Assembly: GCF_002211285.1 (NCBI RefSeq)
Contig: NZ_LOKX01000011.1
Span: 58,078-122,077 of the forward strand
Source: Rhizobium sp. R635
Lineage (GTDB): Bacteria > Pseudomonadota > Alphaproteobacteria > Rhizobiales > Rhizobiaceae
DNA length: 64,000 nucleotides
Direction: 5' to 3'
Below are positions 9,046 through 16,868 of this stretch, in pieces. The notes beneath the pieces are model-generated. The model was not told where the DNA came from. It did not search any database and worked only from the letters and a program-made list of their open reading frames with translations. Every line of letters starts with the position of its first letter. Position 1 is the first letter of the stretch. A program made the translations under genes and the position numbers.

Positions 9046-9522
9046 ATGAACGATCTGCCCTTCTGGAAGAGCAAGACTCTTACCGAAATGACCGCCGCCG
9101 AATGGGAGAGCCTCTGCGACGGCTGCGGCCTCTGTTGCCTCAACAAGCTCGAGGAATGGGAGAGCGGTGACATCTATTTCACCTCCGTCCGCTGCAAGCT
9201 GCTCGACGGCGAAAGCTGTCGTTGCTCCAGCTATGAGAACCGCTGGGATTTCGTGCCGGATTGCGTGCAGCTGACGAAGGAGAACGTGCCTGAAATCGCC
9301 TGGCTGCCGCCCACCTGCGGCTACCGGCTGGTCAGCGAGGGCCACGATCTCTATTGGTGGCATCCGCTCGTTTCCGGCGATCCCGAAACCGTCCATGCCG
9401 CCGGCATTTCCGCACGGGGCCGCACGATCAACGAAAACGAGATCGATATCGACGATCTCGAGGATTACGTCGTCGATTGGCCGCTGACGGTCGGCGAGGA
9501 CAAGGATGATCCGGAGGATTGA
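9046..9522 (+). CDS. YcgN-type cysteine-cluster protein (UPF0260)
   Basis: 158 residues from ATG 9046 ([16 protein letters not shown]); an earlier in-frame start at 8968 would add 26 residues unlike the family. The defining motif [14 protein letters not shown] lies at about 24-37, and further cysteines appear in VRCKLLD, SCRCSSY, PDCVQL and PTCGYR. This matches the UPF0260/YcgN family, whose cysteines are thought to bind a metal or iron-sulfur cluster. The acidic tail ([17 protein letters not shown]) is typical. Cytoplasmic; function not established. It is divergent from the penicillin-binding protein gene. Confidence 0.88.
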   Translation: MNDLPFWKSKTLTEMTAAEWESLCDGCGLCCLNKLEEWESGDIYFTSVRCKLLDGESCRCSSYENRWDFVPDCVQLTKENVPEIAWLPPTCGYRLVSEGHDLYWWHPLVSGDPETVHAAGISARGRTINENEIDIDDLEDYVVDWPLTVGEDKDDPED

Positions 9523-9583
9523 TCTCGCGGCCTTGTATCCGCGCGCCGTAAAATTGGCGCTGCCCGCCGCTTGATTATCGAAA

Positions 9584-9613
9584 AGCGGGATCCCATCTGG
9601 GGTGCGACCCGCT
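9584..9613 (+). promoter_or_regulatory. Nested stem-loop in the leader of the TerC gene
   Basis: The outer stem AGCGGG (9584-9589) pairs with CCCGCT (9608-9613). An inner stem ATCCC (9590-9594) pairs with GGGGT (9599-9603) over an ATCT loop. More pairing is possible downstream (GTCGG at 9655 with CCGAC at 9683). TerC/Alx genes often sit behind manganese or pH-responsive leaders, but the conserved yybP-ykoY core is not recognisable here. The regulatory role is therefore inference. Confidence 0.45.
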
Positions 9614-9698
9614 GGTCCGGGCCCCTCTGGCGAGAGCTTCGGCACTCTTGCGATGTCGGACCTCTTTTCCGATAACCAGTGCCGACAGGGGACTATCC

Positions 9699-10682
9699 TT
9701 GGATTTCTCTTTTTTGTTCGCCGAGTGGCTGGGAACGCCGCTCTGGATGTGGTCGAGCTTTTTCGTCCTCGTCATCGCCATTCTATCGTTCGACCTCGGT
9801 ATTCTTCATAAGCAGAACAAGGAGATCGGCGTCCGCGAAAGCATCAAGCTTTCTGCCCTCTATATCGCTCTTGGCCTCGCCTTCGGTGGCTGGGTGTGGT
9901 GGTATCTCGGCTCCGATGCCGGTCTTGCCTATCTGACGGGCTTCGTCGTCGAAAAGACGCTGGCGCTCGACAACGTCTTCGTCATCGCCCTGATCTTCTC
10001 CTTCTTCGCCGTGCCGCGCCTCTACCAGCATCGTGTGCTCTTCTGGGGCATCCTCGGCGTCATTGTGCTGCGTGCCATCATGATCGGTGTCGGCGCGACG
10101 CTGGTCGCCGAATTCGCCTGGCTTCTCTATATCTTCGCCGCATTCCTGATCGTGACCGGCATCAAGATGCTGGTCGTCAAGGAGGCTGAGCCTGATGTCT
10201 CGAAGAACGTGCTCGTTCGCTTCATGCGCAGCCGATTCAACGTCACCGAGGAACATCACGGCGAGCGGTTCTTCGTCAGAAAGGCAAACCCGAAGACGGG
10301 CAGGATGACCTGGTTCATCACGCCGCTCTTCATGGCGCTCGTCATGGTCGAAGTGGCCGACGTCATCTTCGCCGTGGATTCGGTTCCGGCGATCTTCGCC
10401 ATCACCACGGATCCGTTCATCGTCTACACCTCGAACATCTTCGCGATCCTCGGCCTCCGCGCCCTCTATTTCGCGCTCGCGGCGATGATCCATCGCTTCC
10501 GCTACCTGAAGCCGGCGCTCGCCATCGTGCTGATCTTCATCGGCTCGAAGATCTTCCTCGCCGATCTGCTGGGTATGGAAAAATTCCCGGCCGCGCTGTC
10601 GCTTGGGATCACATTCGCGATCATTGCCTCGGGCGTGGTCTGGAGCCTCATCAAGACGCGGGGTCCACAGCAGCCCGCTTGA
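9699..10682 (+). CDS. TerC/Alx family membrane transporter
   Basis: 327 residues from a TTG start at 9699 (MDFSFLFAEWLGTPLWMW), with AGGGGA at 9687-9692. The frame is open further upstream, to another TTG at 9648 without a ribosome site. It has eight or nine predicted membrane helices. The two family signatures are present: GFVVEKTLALDNVFVIALIF in the first half and VEVADVIFAVDSVPAIFAI in the second, each with the acidic residues that bind metal. TerC/Alx proteins export manganese or support metal insertion in the membrane. A long structured leader suggests control at RNA level. Confidence 0.9.
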   Translation: MDFSFLFAEWLGTPLWMWSSFFVLVIAILSFDLGILHKQNKEIGVRESIKLSALYIALGLAFGGWVWWYLGSDAGLAYLTGFVVEKTLALDNVFVIALIFSFFAVPRLYQHRVLFWGILGVIVLRAIMIGVGATLVAEFAWLLYIFAAFLIVTGIKMLVVKEAEPDVSKNVLVRFMRSRFNVTEEHHGERFFVRKANPKTGRMTWFITPLFMALVMVEVADVIFAVDSVPAIFAITTDPFIVYTSNIFAILGLRALYFALAAMIHRFRYLKPALAIVLIFIGSKIFLADLLGMEKFPAALSLGITFAIIASGVVWSLIKTRGPQQPA

Positions 10683-10767
10683 GCGGGCTGTAGCCGAAGA
10701 CCCGCAATGCGCAGCCGCTATCGGCATCCTGAGCCGGCCCGGCTCGGAGTGACCGCCACCAGTTGGA

Positions 10768-11406
10768 ATGGACTGTATGATGTCTGATCGAAACGGAAGT
10801 GCACGGCCATCCCAAGGGATGGCCACCGCGCGGCTCCGAGAGATGCTGGAGCTCGCCCGGGAGAAAGGTAGTCTCTCCATCGGCGAGGCGCTGGAAACGA
10901 TGGGCAGGACCAGCCTTGCCTTCACCATCCTCTTCCTGGCAATCCCGGCGCTGACGCCGATCCCCGGCCCGTTCGGAATGGTGTTCGGCACCGCGCTTGC
11001 GCTTGTCTCCCTCCAGATCGTCGCGGGCGGCCGGAAGGTGTGGCTGCCCGCCGTCATAAGGAACCGCCAGGTATCTCCGGCAGCGCTCGACCTTGTCGTG
11101 CGTCACGCGGTTCCCGTCATTGCCCGGGTGGAGAAGGTGGTCCGTGCCGGCCGGCTGAAAGCGCTCACAGGCCCGACGGTGCAGGTGCTTCTCGGCATTC
11201 CGGTCTTCCTGCTCGCGGTGGTGATCGCGCTGCCGATCCCTTTCGGCAATATCCTTCCGGTATTCTCGCTGGTGGTCCTGGCCGTTGCGTTGATGGAGCG
11301 TGACGGGCTCGTCACCTTGATTGGGCTGCTGCTGACAACGGTGACCATCGGCGTGACCGCCGCTCTGCTTTATTTTATCCAGGCCATGATCGTAACAGCC
11401 TATTAG
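10768..11406 (+). CDS. ExoD family exopolysaccharide-associated membrane protein
   Basis: 212 residues matching the ExoD family. Residues 20-45 form an amphipathic N-terminal part (LREMLELAREKGSLSIGEAL). Four or more hydrophobic helices follow, with the family's LFLAIPALTPIPGPFGMVFG and ALPIPFGNILPVFSLVVLA. ExoD was first linked to exopolysaccharide production and alkali tolerance in Sinorhizobium meliloti; its molecular activity is unknown. Start candidates are 10768, 10777 and 10780; the outermost is reported. It ends 16 bases before the converging TetR gene. Confidence 0.88.
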   Translation: MDCMMSDRNGSARPSQGMATARLREMLELAREKGSLSIGEALETMGRTSLAFTILFLAIPALTPIPGPFGMVFGTALALVSLQIVAGGRKVWLPAVIRNRQVSPAALDLVVRHAVPVIARVEKVVRAGRLKALTGPTVQVLLGIPVFLLAVVIALPIPFGNILPVFSLVVLAVALMERDGLVTLIGLLLTTVTIGVTAALLYFIQAMIVTAY

Positions 11407-11422
11407 GCTCAGCGGAGCAGGG

Positions 11423-11983
11423 TCAGAGCTTCACCACGGCGAGGAAGCGCCGCAGTTCCTTTTCCACATGGGCGTCCACTGGTCCTTCCGGGCCGAACCC
11501 CCACCAGGTAAGCGAACCTTGCCATTGGGACAGCATCAGCCGGGCGATGGTCTCCGGCGCTTTCGCCGATCCGAAGCAATGCGCAATCGCCGCCGTCAGC
11601 GCCGTTCCCCAGGCCGCGCCTCGGGCGCGCAGCACCGGATCGCGAAAATCCTCGCGAAGCACCAGCAATCCCTCGCCATAGGCGGCGGGATTGTCGCCGT
11701 AATCCTGCGACAGGCCGACGAGCAGCGCGACGGCGCCTTCCGGGGTCTTCGGCACGGCTTCGGCAAGCCGTGCCGTTTCCGCGTCCAGCCTGTCCCAGGC
11801 ATGGAGCAGGGCCGCGCGCAGCATCGCCGCCTTCGTTGCGAAACGCTGCACCAGTGTCGAGCCGGAGAGGCCGCTTGCCTTGGCGACCGCCGCAAAGGTC
11901 GCCGCATCCGGCCCTTCGGCGTGGATCAGGGCCAGCACCATGGCGAGAAGCTGCTCATCGGAAAGGGTGCGCCGGCGCGGCAT
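11423..11983 (-). CDS. TetR family transcriptional regulator
   Basis: 186 residues from the start at 11983 (MPRRRTLSDEQLLAMV). The N-terminal helix-turn-helix spans about 8-50 (GPDAATFAAVAKASGLSGST, LVQRFATKAAML). The C-terminal ligand domain is alanine-rich and ends LRRFLAVVKL. The frame is open to 12043, but that extension would run through the operator. A near-perfect 24-base palindrome lies 26 bases upstream of this start, in the gap shared with the divergent dehydrogenase gene, so it very likely represses both itself and that gene. The inducer is unknown. Confidence 0.9.
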   Translation of the reverse strand: MPRRRTLSDEQLLAMVLALIHAEGPDAATFAAVAKASGLSGSTLVQRFATKAAMLRAALLHAWDRLDAETARLAEAVPKTPEGAVALLVGLSQDYGDNPAAYGEGLLVLREDFRDPVLRARGAAWGTALTAAIAHCFGSAKAPETIARLMLSQWQGSLTWWGFGPEGPVDAHVEKELRRFLAVVKL

Positions 11984-12008
11984 GAAATTCCTCTTGCATT
12001 CGCCACTA

Positions 12009-12032
12009 ATATGAACGAACGTTCGTTTATAT
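12009..12032. promoter_or_regulatory. TetR-type operator palindrome
   Basis: The perfect core AACGAACGTTCGTT (12014-12027) is flanked by ATAT on one side and ATAT on the other, giving a 24-base palindrome with one mismatched pair. It sits between the divergent TetR and short-chain dehydrogenase genes. Its size and symmetry are typical of TetR-family operators. Confidence 0.8.
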
Positions 12033-12096
12033 ACAATAGGCATCGGCCGGAGCCGGCGATCGGTATGACGGACGTTCTAGCGTGGAGGATGGAAAA

Positions 12097-13011
12097 GTGA
12101 CAGTGGACTTGCGAGGCAAAGTGGCTTTGGTTGCCGGTGCGACGCGCGGCGCCGGCCGAGGTATCGCGGTGGAACTGGGTGCTGCCGGCGCCACCGTCTA
12201 TGTCAGCGGGCGCACGACGCGCACCCGGCAATCCGAATATCTTAGACCGGAGACGATCGAGGAAACGGCCGAACTGGTGACGTCGGCAGGCGGCAAGGGC
12301 ATTGCCGTGCAGGTGGATCATCTCGTTGCGCAACAGGTCGAGGCGCTGGTTGCCCGTATTCGTGGCGAGACCGGCCGGCTCGATATTCTCGTCAACGACA
12401 TCTGGGGCGGCGAGAAGCTGTTCGAATGGGACAAGGCCGTCTGGGAACATTCGCTGGACAGTGGCCTGCGCATGCTGCGGCTCGGCATCGAGACGCATCT
12501 GATCACCGCCCACTACGCCCTGCCGCTGATGATCGAGCGGCCGGGCGGGCTGCTGGTGGAAGTGACCGATGGCACGGCCGAATACAACGCCACGCACTAC
12601 CGGCTTTCGCCCTTCTATGATCTCGTCAAGACAAGCGTCACCCGCATGGCCTGGGCGCATGCGCAGGATTTGGCAAAACATGGCGCCACGGCCGTTTCGA
12701 TCACACCCGGCTGGCTGCGCTCCGAAATGATGCTGGATGCTTATGGTGTGCGTGAAGAGAATTGGCGCGACGCGACGAAGGTACAGCCGCACTTCGCCAT
12801 CTCCGAAACGCCGCGCTTCGTCGGCCGCGCCATTGCGGTCATATCAGCCGATCCCGATCGCGCCCGCTGGAACGGTCAGTCGCTGTCGAGCGGCGGAATG
12901 GCCAAGGTCTACGGCTTTGACGACATCGATGGTTCGCGGCCGGATTGCTGGCGCTACATGGTGGAGGTCCAGGAGGCGGGTAAACCTGCCGACGTAACGG
13001 GTTACCGGTGA
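12097..13011 (+). CDS. Short-chain dehydrogenase/reductase
   Basis: 304 residues from a GTG start at 12097 with GGAGG at 12084-12088; an upstream in-frame GTG at 12082 lacks such a site. The Rossmann nucleotide-binding motif is GATRGAGRG (about 14-22) and the catalytic YxxxK is YDLVK at about 177-181. NDIWGG stands where NNAG is usual. At about 300 residues it is longer than classical 250-residue SDRs, with extra C-terminal sequence (DIDGSRPDCWRYMVEV). It probably reduces or oxidises a small carbonyl compound with NAD(P)H. The divergent TetR gene shares its operator region and is the likely regulator. Confidence 0.88.
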   Translation: MTVDLRGKVALVAGATRGAGRGIAVELGAAGATVYVSGRTTRTRQSEYLRPETIEETAELVTSAGGKGIAVQVDHLVAQQVEALVARIRGETGRLDILVNDIWGGEKLFEWDKAVWEHSLDSGLRMLRLGIETHLITAHYALPLMIERPGGLLVEVTDGTAEYNATHYRLSPFYDLVKTSVTRMAWAHAQDLAKHGATAVSITPGWLRSEMMLDAYGVREENWRDATKVQPHFAISETPRFVGRAIAVISADPDRARWNGQSLSSGGMAKVYGFDDIDGSRPDCWRYMVEVQEAGKPADVTGYR

Positions 13012-13032
13012 CGCCGTCTGTTACACGCCGTT

Positions 13033-13179
13033 TTATTTCTTGGGCGCGCTGCTTCCCTGCGGAGCGGTTTGGGCCGCTGTCTTCATCTGGGCTGCGAATG
13101 TCCCTGCCGTCTTCGGCGCCAGCTTGTCCTTCTTCGGTTTGCGAGCCTCGCGATTGCTTCTCAGCTGTCCCTTTGCCAT
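13033..13179 (-). CDS. Small basic protein of unknown function (48 residues)
   Basis: An ATG at 13179 is preceded by AGAGGAGAT, a good ribosome site at normal distance, and the frame closes at TAA 13033-13035. The product starts MAKGQLRSNREARKPKKDK and ends GSSAPKK. It is very rich in Lys, Arg, Ala and Pro, so it is probably soluble and may bind nucleic acid or ribosome. That is inference from composition only. It lies 87 bases downstream of the next minus-strand small gene and may share its transcript. Confidence 0.65.
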   Translation of the reverse strand: MAKGQLRSNREARKPKKDKLAPKTAGTFAAQMKTAAQTAPQGSSAPKK

Positions 13180-13265
13180 GGATCGATCTCCTCTGTTCAG
13201 ACGAAATTTCTGCGGTCTGTGCCGTGATCACCCACGGGTTTTCTGCCCGGCTGAGCGCTCACCTC

Positions 13266-13562
13266 TTAGCTGGCGGCGCGCCTTTCGCGGGGCAATCCCT
13301 GTATTGCATATCGGTCGTAAACCGGCGTTACCGCTTTCGGCGGCGTCTTCAGTTTGCCGAAATGATGTTCGAGCGCCAGGGAAAGCATGGCTGGAGACCT
13401 TACGCCCTCCTGGAAGAGCTTGACCAGCAGCATCGCCGCCACGTTGAGGCACTTTTCGTCATCGATCAGGATCTTCGCCTGGTAGCCGGCATCGTCGAGC
13501 ACGGACTGAAGCATGTCGAGATCGGATGACGTAAGATATGGTTTTTCGGAAGTGGAAGACAT
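13266..13562 (-). CDS. Small protein of unknown function (98 residues)
   Basis: The start at 13562 has a near-ideal ribosome site (AAGGAGG, five bases upstream). The product is a soluble helical protein with TSSDLDMLQSVLDDAGY near the start and LFQEGVRSPAMLSLALEHHFG in the middle. It then has a basic tail ending LPRERRAAS. These two blocks align with the 68-residue protein at 4511-4717, so they appear to belong to one small rhizobial family of unknown function. It is followed by the 48-residue basic protein on the same strand. Confidence 0.75.
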   Translation of the reverse strand: MSSTSEKPYLTSSDLDMLQSVLDDAGYQAKILIDDEKCLNVAAMLLVKLFQEGVRSPAMLSLALEHHFGKLKTPPKAVTPVYDRYAIQGLPRERRAAS

Positions 13563-13715
13563 CGGGTCCTCCTTTCGTCGGGGCTAGGGTATCAAACCCT
13601 CAGTCGGCAGCGCCCGTGCGATAGCTGCCGAAGGCCGGATCATGCGCTTTTCCTCCCTGCAACACAACGGGATTTTTGCCGCCGCTTTCCGGAGGCCGGC
13701 AGCCGTAAGCAGGGT

Positions 13716-13740
13716 GATCGCGACGCGCTTTAACGATCTT
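13716..13740. repeat. Half of a RIME-like palindrome
   Basis: The 17 bases GATCGCGACGCGCTTTA (13716-13732) are identical to 3194-3210 in the element at 3105-3212. The next bases, ACGATCTTT, resemble its other arm. Only half an element is present, and it directly abuts the stop codon of the VOC protein gene (13741). Confidence 0.55.
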
Positions 13741-14121
13741 TTACAGTTCGCCCTTGTGGAAATAGGCTTCGAGACGGTAGCCGTCCGGATCGATGACGAA
13801 GGCGGCGTAATAGAAGCGCCCGTAATCCGGCCGGATGCCCGGCTCGCCATTATCCGTGCCGCCGGAGGTGACGGCAGCCGCATGGAAGGCGTCGACTGCG
13901 GCTTCATCAGGGGCGACGAAGCAGAAATGCAGTCCGGACCGCATGTCGGCGACAACGGGGTGCTCGACCTGCATCACCCACAGCCCGACGCTTTCCAGCC
14001 CATAGCCGATCATGCCGTCGGAATTGGAGAGGCGCTCATATCCGAGCGGCCTGAGCGCCGCGTCGTAGAAATGACGGGCTCTGTCGAGATCTTTTACGCC
14101 GATCGAGACATGATCGAACAT
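13741..14121 (-). CDS. VOC superfamily (glyoxalase-like) protein
   Basis: 126 residues, one complete vicinal-oxygen-chelate unit. It starts MFDHVSIGVKDLDRARHFYD, has GLHFCFVAPDEAAVDAFHAAA in the middle and ends YAAFVIDPDGYRLEAYFH. H4, H67 and E119 are placed like the metal ligands of this superfamily. VOC proteins include lyases, dioxygenases and resistance proteins; the substrate cannot be inferred. GAGGAG stands 11 bases before the ATG. It lies downstream of the sugar-kinase gene on the same strand with a 116-base gap, so membership of that operon is uncertain. Confidence 0.85.
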   Translation of the reverse strand: MFDHVSIGVKDLDRARHFYDAALRPLGYERLSNSDGMIGYGLESVGLWVMQVEHPVVADMRSGLHFCFVAPDEAAVDAFHAAAVTSGGTDNGEPGIRPDYGRFYYAAFVIDPDGYRLEAYFHKGEL

Positions 14122-14237
14122 GGATTGCGAACTCCTCTTCGTCGGTTCATGCCTGAAATGGATGGCCCATCCCCAGGAGATGGCGCGACGCCAGCCTCTT
14201 TCAACGGCTGTCTCAGGTCAACGAAGAAGCACACCTC

Positions 14238-15509
14238 TCAGAGCACGGCGAAATGGCGTTCGAGGCCGGCGATTCTGTCCAACGCCCGAATGAAGAAATC
14301 GGGCGTACCGAGATTGCCGCTCTTCAGCGCAAGCCCGAGCGGCCCCGAGCGGTCGGCGATGAGAAGCGGCAGGCCGGGATCGATTTCCGGCCCGACCGTC
14401 ATGCTTTTGAGGCCGAGCGCGTCCACCACGGCGATAGAGGTTTCGCTGCCGCCGACAACGATCTGCCGTATGCCGGCATCGGCGAGCCGTCGCGCCAGCC
14501 CACCGAAGAAGGCTTCGATCTTTTTGCCCACATCCGCCTGTCCGAAGCGCTGCTGCACGAAATCCACCACTTCGGGAGCGGCTGTGGAATAAACGATCGG
14601 ATTTTCGGCGGCATTCAACTCCACCCAGCGCGCGGCGCGCTCCACCGACATCGAGCCGCGCATCAGCACGGCAGGATCGATCGCAAGACCGGGATGGTTC
14701 TGCAGATGGCAGGCGACCTGATTCTGCGAGGCCGTCGAGCAGGAGCCGCAGAGCACGACGCCGGGGCCGTCCACTAAAGGCACCGCGGCCGCCGTGCCGG
14801 AGAGCTTGCCCTGCTCGCGGAAATTCTGCGGCAGGCCCTGCGCGATGCCGAGGCTGCCGGTGACGAGCTTGTGGTCGGCGATCGCCGCGGCGATTGCCGC
14901 GAGGTCGCTGTCCTCGATGGCGTCGACGACGACGAGGCGATGACCGGCCGTCAACTCGGCGCGCAGGCTGTTGCGCAAGGCTGCCGTACCCGAGCGAACG
15001 ACGTCGAGCGTGATCCCGCCGATTTCGCCGCGCGTCTGCTGCCGCAGCCAGCGGCGGATGTCGGGATCGGTCATCGGCGTCAGCGGATGGTCCTGCATGC
15101 CGGATTCGCTGAGCAGCCGGTCGCCGACGAAGAGATGCCCCATGAAGAGCCGCCGGCCCATCGCCGGAAAGGCAGGGCAGACGACGGTGACACCGGCGTT
15201 GGTGAGGCGCAGCAGCGCTTCGGTCACGGGCCCGATATTGCCGGCCTGCGTTGAATCGAAGGTCGAGGAATATTGGAAGAGGATCTGTTCGCAACCCTGG
15301 TCGAGCAGCCAGCGCGCTGCCTCCAGCGACTGGCGCACCGCATCGTCGATCGGCGCCGAGCGCGTCTTCAGCGCGATGACGCCGGCCTCGCAATCCGTCT
15401 TGCCGCGGCCGGCGCCGACGAACTGCGTGGTCGACATGCCGCCTCGAGCAAGAGCGTTGGCAAGATCGCTGGCGCCGGTGAAATCATCGGCTATGGCTCC
15501 AAGCAGCAT
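14238..15509 (-). CDS. DUF1537 four-carbon acid sugar kinase (OtnK-like)
   Basis: 423 residues from the start at 15509 (MLLGAIADDFTGASDLANAL), the usual family length. The N-terminal domain carries the signature ADDFTGASD. The C-terminal nucleotide-binding domain contains RQIVVGGSETS and a final DFFIRALDRI. Characterised relatives phosphorylate tetronates or 3-oxo acid sugars such as 3-oxo-tetronate or 3-oxo-isoapionate; which one applies here is unknown. It is the last gene of the minus-strand sugar locus, 185 bases after the dehydrogenase. The aldolase or decarboxylase that normally follows such a kinase is absent. Confidence 0.88.
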   Translation of the reverse strand: MLLGAIADDFTGASDLANALARGGMSTTQFVGAGRGKTDCEAGVIALKTRSAPIDDAVRQSLEAARWLLDQGCEQILFQYSSTFDSTQAGNIGPVTEALLRLTNAGVTVVCPAFPAMGRRLFMGHLFVGDRLLSESGMQDHPLTPMTDPDIRRWLRQQTRGEIGGITLDVVRSGTAALRNSLRAELTAGHRLVVVDAIEDSDLAAIAAAIADHKLVTGSLGIAQGLPQNFREQGKLSGTAAAVPLVDGPGVVLCGSCSTASQNQVACHLQNHPGLAIDPAVLMRGSMSVERAARWVELNAAENPIVYSTAAPEVVDFVQQRFGQADVGKKIEAFFGGLARRLADAGIRQIVVGGSETSIAVVDALGLKSMTVGPEIDPGLPLLIADRSGPLGLALKSGNLGTPDFFIRALDRIAGLERHFAVL

Positions 15510-15694
15510 GTCAGGAAAGCTCCGGCAGGCAAAACACATTGATGCCGGCAAAGCCGACATTCCGGTGCGAGTCGGCCCCGACCGGCAGAGCTTTAGTTAT
15601 GATAAGGCGAGCGACGCTGTCACGTGATTTTGGGCGGGCGCGATGCGAATCCATTCGACGGCGGACTCGTTTGCCTCGGTGCCCGCTGCCGGGA

Positions 15695-16858
15695 TTAGCG
15701 ATAGTCCAGCCAGACTCCGCCAGCATCGGCGGAACGCACGCAGTTTTCGACCCAACGCACCCCTTCCAATCCGGCATCGACATCGGGAAAGACGAGGTCT
15801 TCGATACCGGCGGGTGCAAGGCCGCGCTCTTTGTTGATGGCAAAGCCGAAGCGGCGATAGAGGTTCGCCCAGGCTTCGAAAAGACCCTCGGGATGGCCGC
15901 CGCCGATGCGATCGTCGATCCTGGCCTCGGGATAGAGATAATCCATGCCGCGTTCGAGGATGCGGGCGGGTTCCCCCTGGATCTCGTAGGAGAGCTGGTT
16001 CGGCCGCTCGTCCCACCATTCGATGCTGGCTTTCGAGCCGACGATGCGGACCTTCTGGCCGTGCATGGAGCCGGCGTTGACGGCGCTCGACCAGACGGTG
16101 GCGATGGCGCCGTTGCCATATTCCATCAGGGTTACGGCATTGTCTTCCAGCGGCGCGCGGCTCTTGACGAAGCTCTGGCGGCTGCAGAGCAGGCGCCTGA
16201 TCTTGAGATGGGGAAGAATGACCTTGGCGATGTAGAGCGGATGGGTTCCGACGTCGCCGAGGACATAGCTCGGGCCGGCGAATTTGGGATCGACGCGCCA
16301 GCGCGTCGAGGGGTTCTCGTCCTCCACCGCGGCGCTGTGGAAGCCATGGGCGAATTGCAGGTTGACGATGCGGATTTCGCCAAGATCGCCCTTCGTGACC
16401 ATCGCCCGCGCCTGCTCGATCATCTGGTGGCCGGCATAGCCATAGGTCACGCCGACGATCCGGCCCTTTGCCAGGGAAAGTGCCTTCAGTTCTTCGGCCT
16501 CGCTGACGGTGAAGCAGAGCGGCTTTTCGCAGATCACATGCAGGTCGTGTTCGAGCGCGGCCTTGCAGATTGCAAAATGCGTATTGTTGGGCGTTGCGAT
16601 CGAGACGGCTTCGATGCCGTCCGGCCGCTCGGCTTCGGCTGCGAACATCGCCGCGTAGTCCGGATAGCTCCTGGCTTCATCGAGCCCGAGATCGACGCCG
16701 AAGGCGCGGCCGCGCTCCGGATCGATGTCGAAGGCGCCCGCAGCAAGGGCAAAGACATTGTCGCGAAGGGCGGCCGAGCGATGGATGTAGCCGATCTGGC
16801 TGCCTTTGCCGCCGCCGACCATGCCCCAGCGGATCGGCTTTCTGCTGTTGTCGTTCAT
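15695..16858 (-). CDS. Gfo/Idh/MocA family NAD(P)-dependent oxidoreductase
   Basis: 387 residues from ATG 16858, chosen because TAGGAAAA precedes it at the right distance; an ATG seven codons upstream is possible. The Rossmann motif is GMVGGGKGSQIG near residue 12, where many family members have GxGxxG. The family's EKP motif is present in HVICEKPLCFTVSEAEEL, followed by YGYAGHQMIEQAR. Such enzymes oxidise sugar or inositol hydroxyls. It starts 10 bases after the stop of the preceding isomerase gene, so the two are in one operon. Confidence 0.9.
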   Translation of the reverse strand: MNDNSRKPIRWGMVGGGKGSQIGYIHRSAALRDNVFALAAGAFDIDPERGRAFGVDLGLDEARSYPDYAAMFAAEAERPDGIEAVSIATPNNTHFAICKAALEHDLHVICEKPLCFTVSEAEELKALSLAKGRIVGVTYGYAGHQMIEQARAMVTKGDLGEIRIVNLQFAHGFHSAAVEDENPSTRWRVDPKFAGPSYVLGDVGTHPLYIAKVILPHLKIRRLLCSRQSFVKSRAPLEDNAVTLMEYGNGAIATVWSSAVNAGSMHGQKVRIVGSKASIEWWDERPNQLSYEIQGEPARILERGMDYLYPEARIDDRIGGGHPEGLFEAWANLYRRFGFAINKERGLAPAGIEDLVFPDVDAGLEGVRWVENCVRSADAGGVWLDYR

Positions 16859-16868
16859 GTCATTTTTC

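Noticed and set aside
9530..9698. yybP-ykoY manganese riboswitch in the TerC leader
   Set aside because: Stems exist, but I could not find the conserved core of that riboswitch, so only a generic structured leader is reported.
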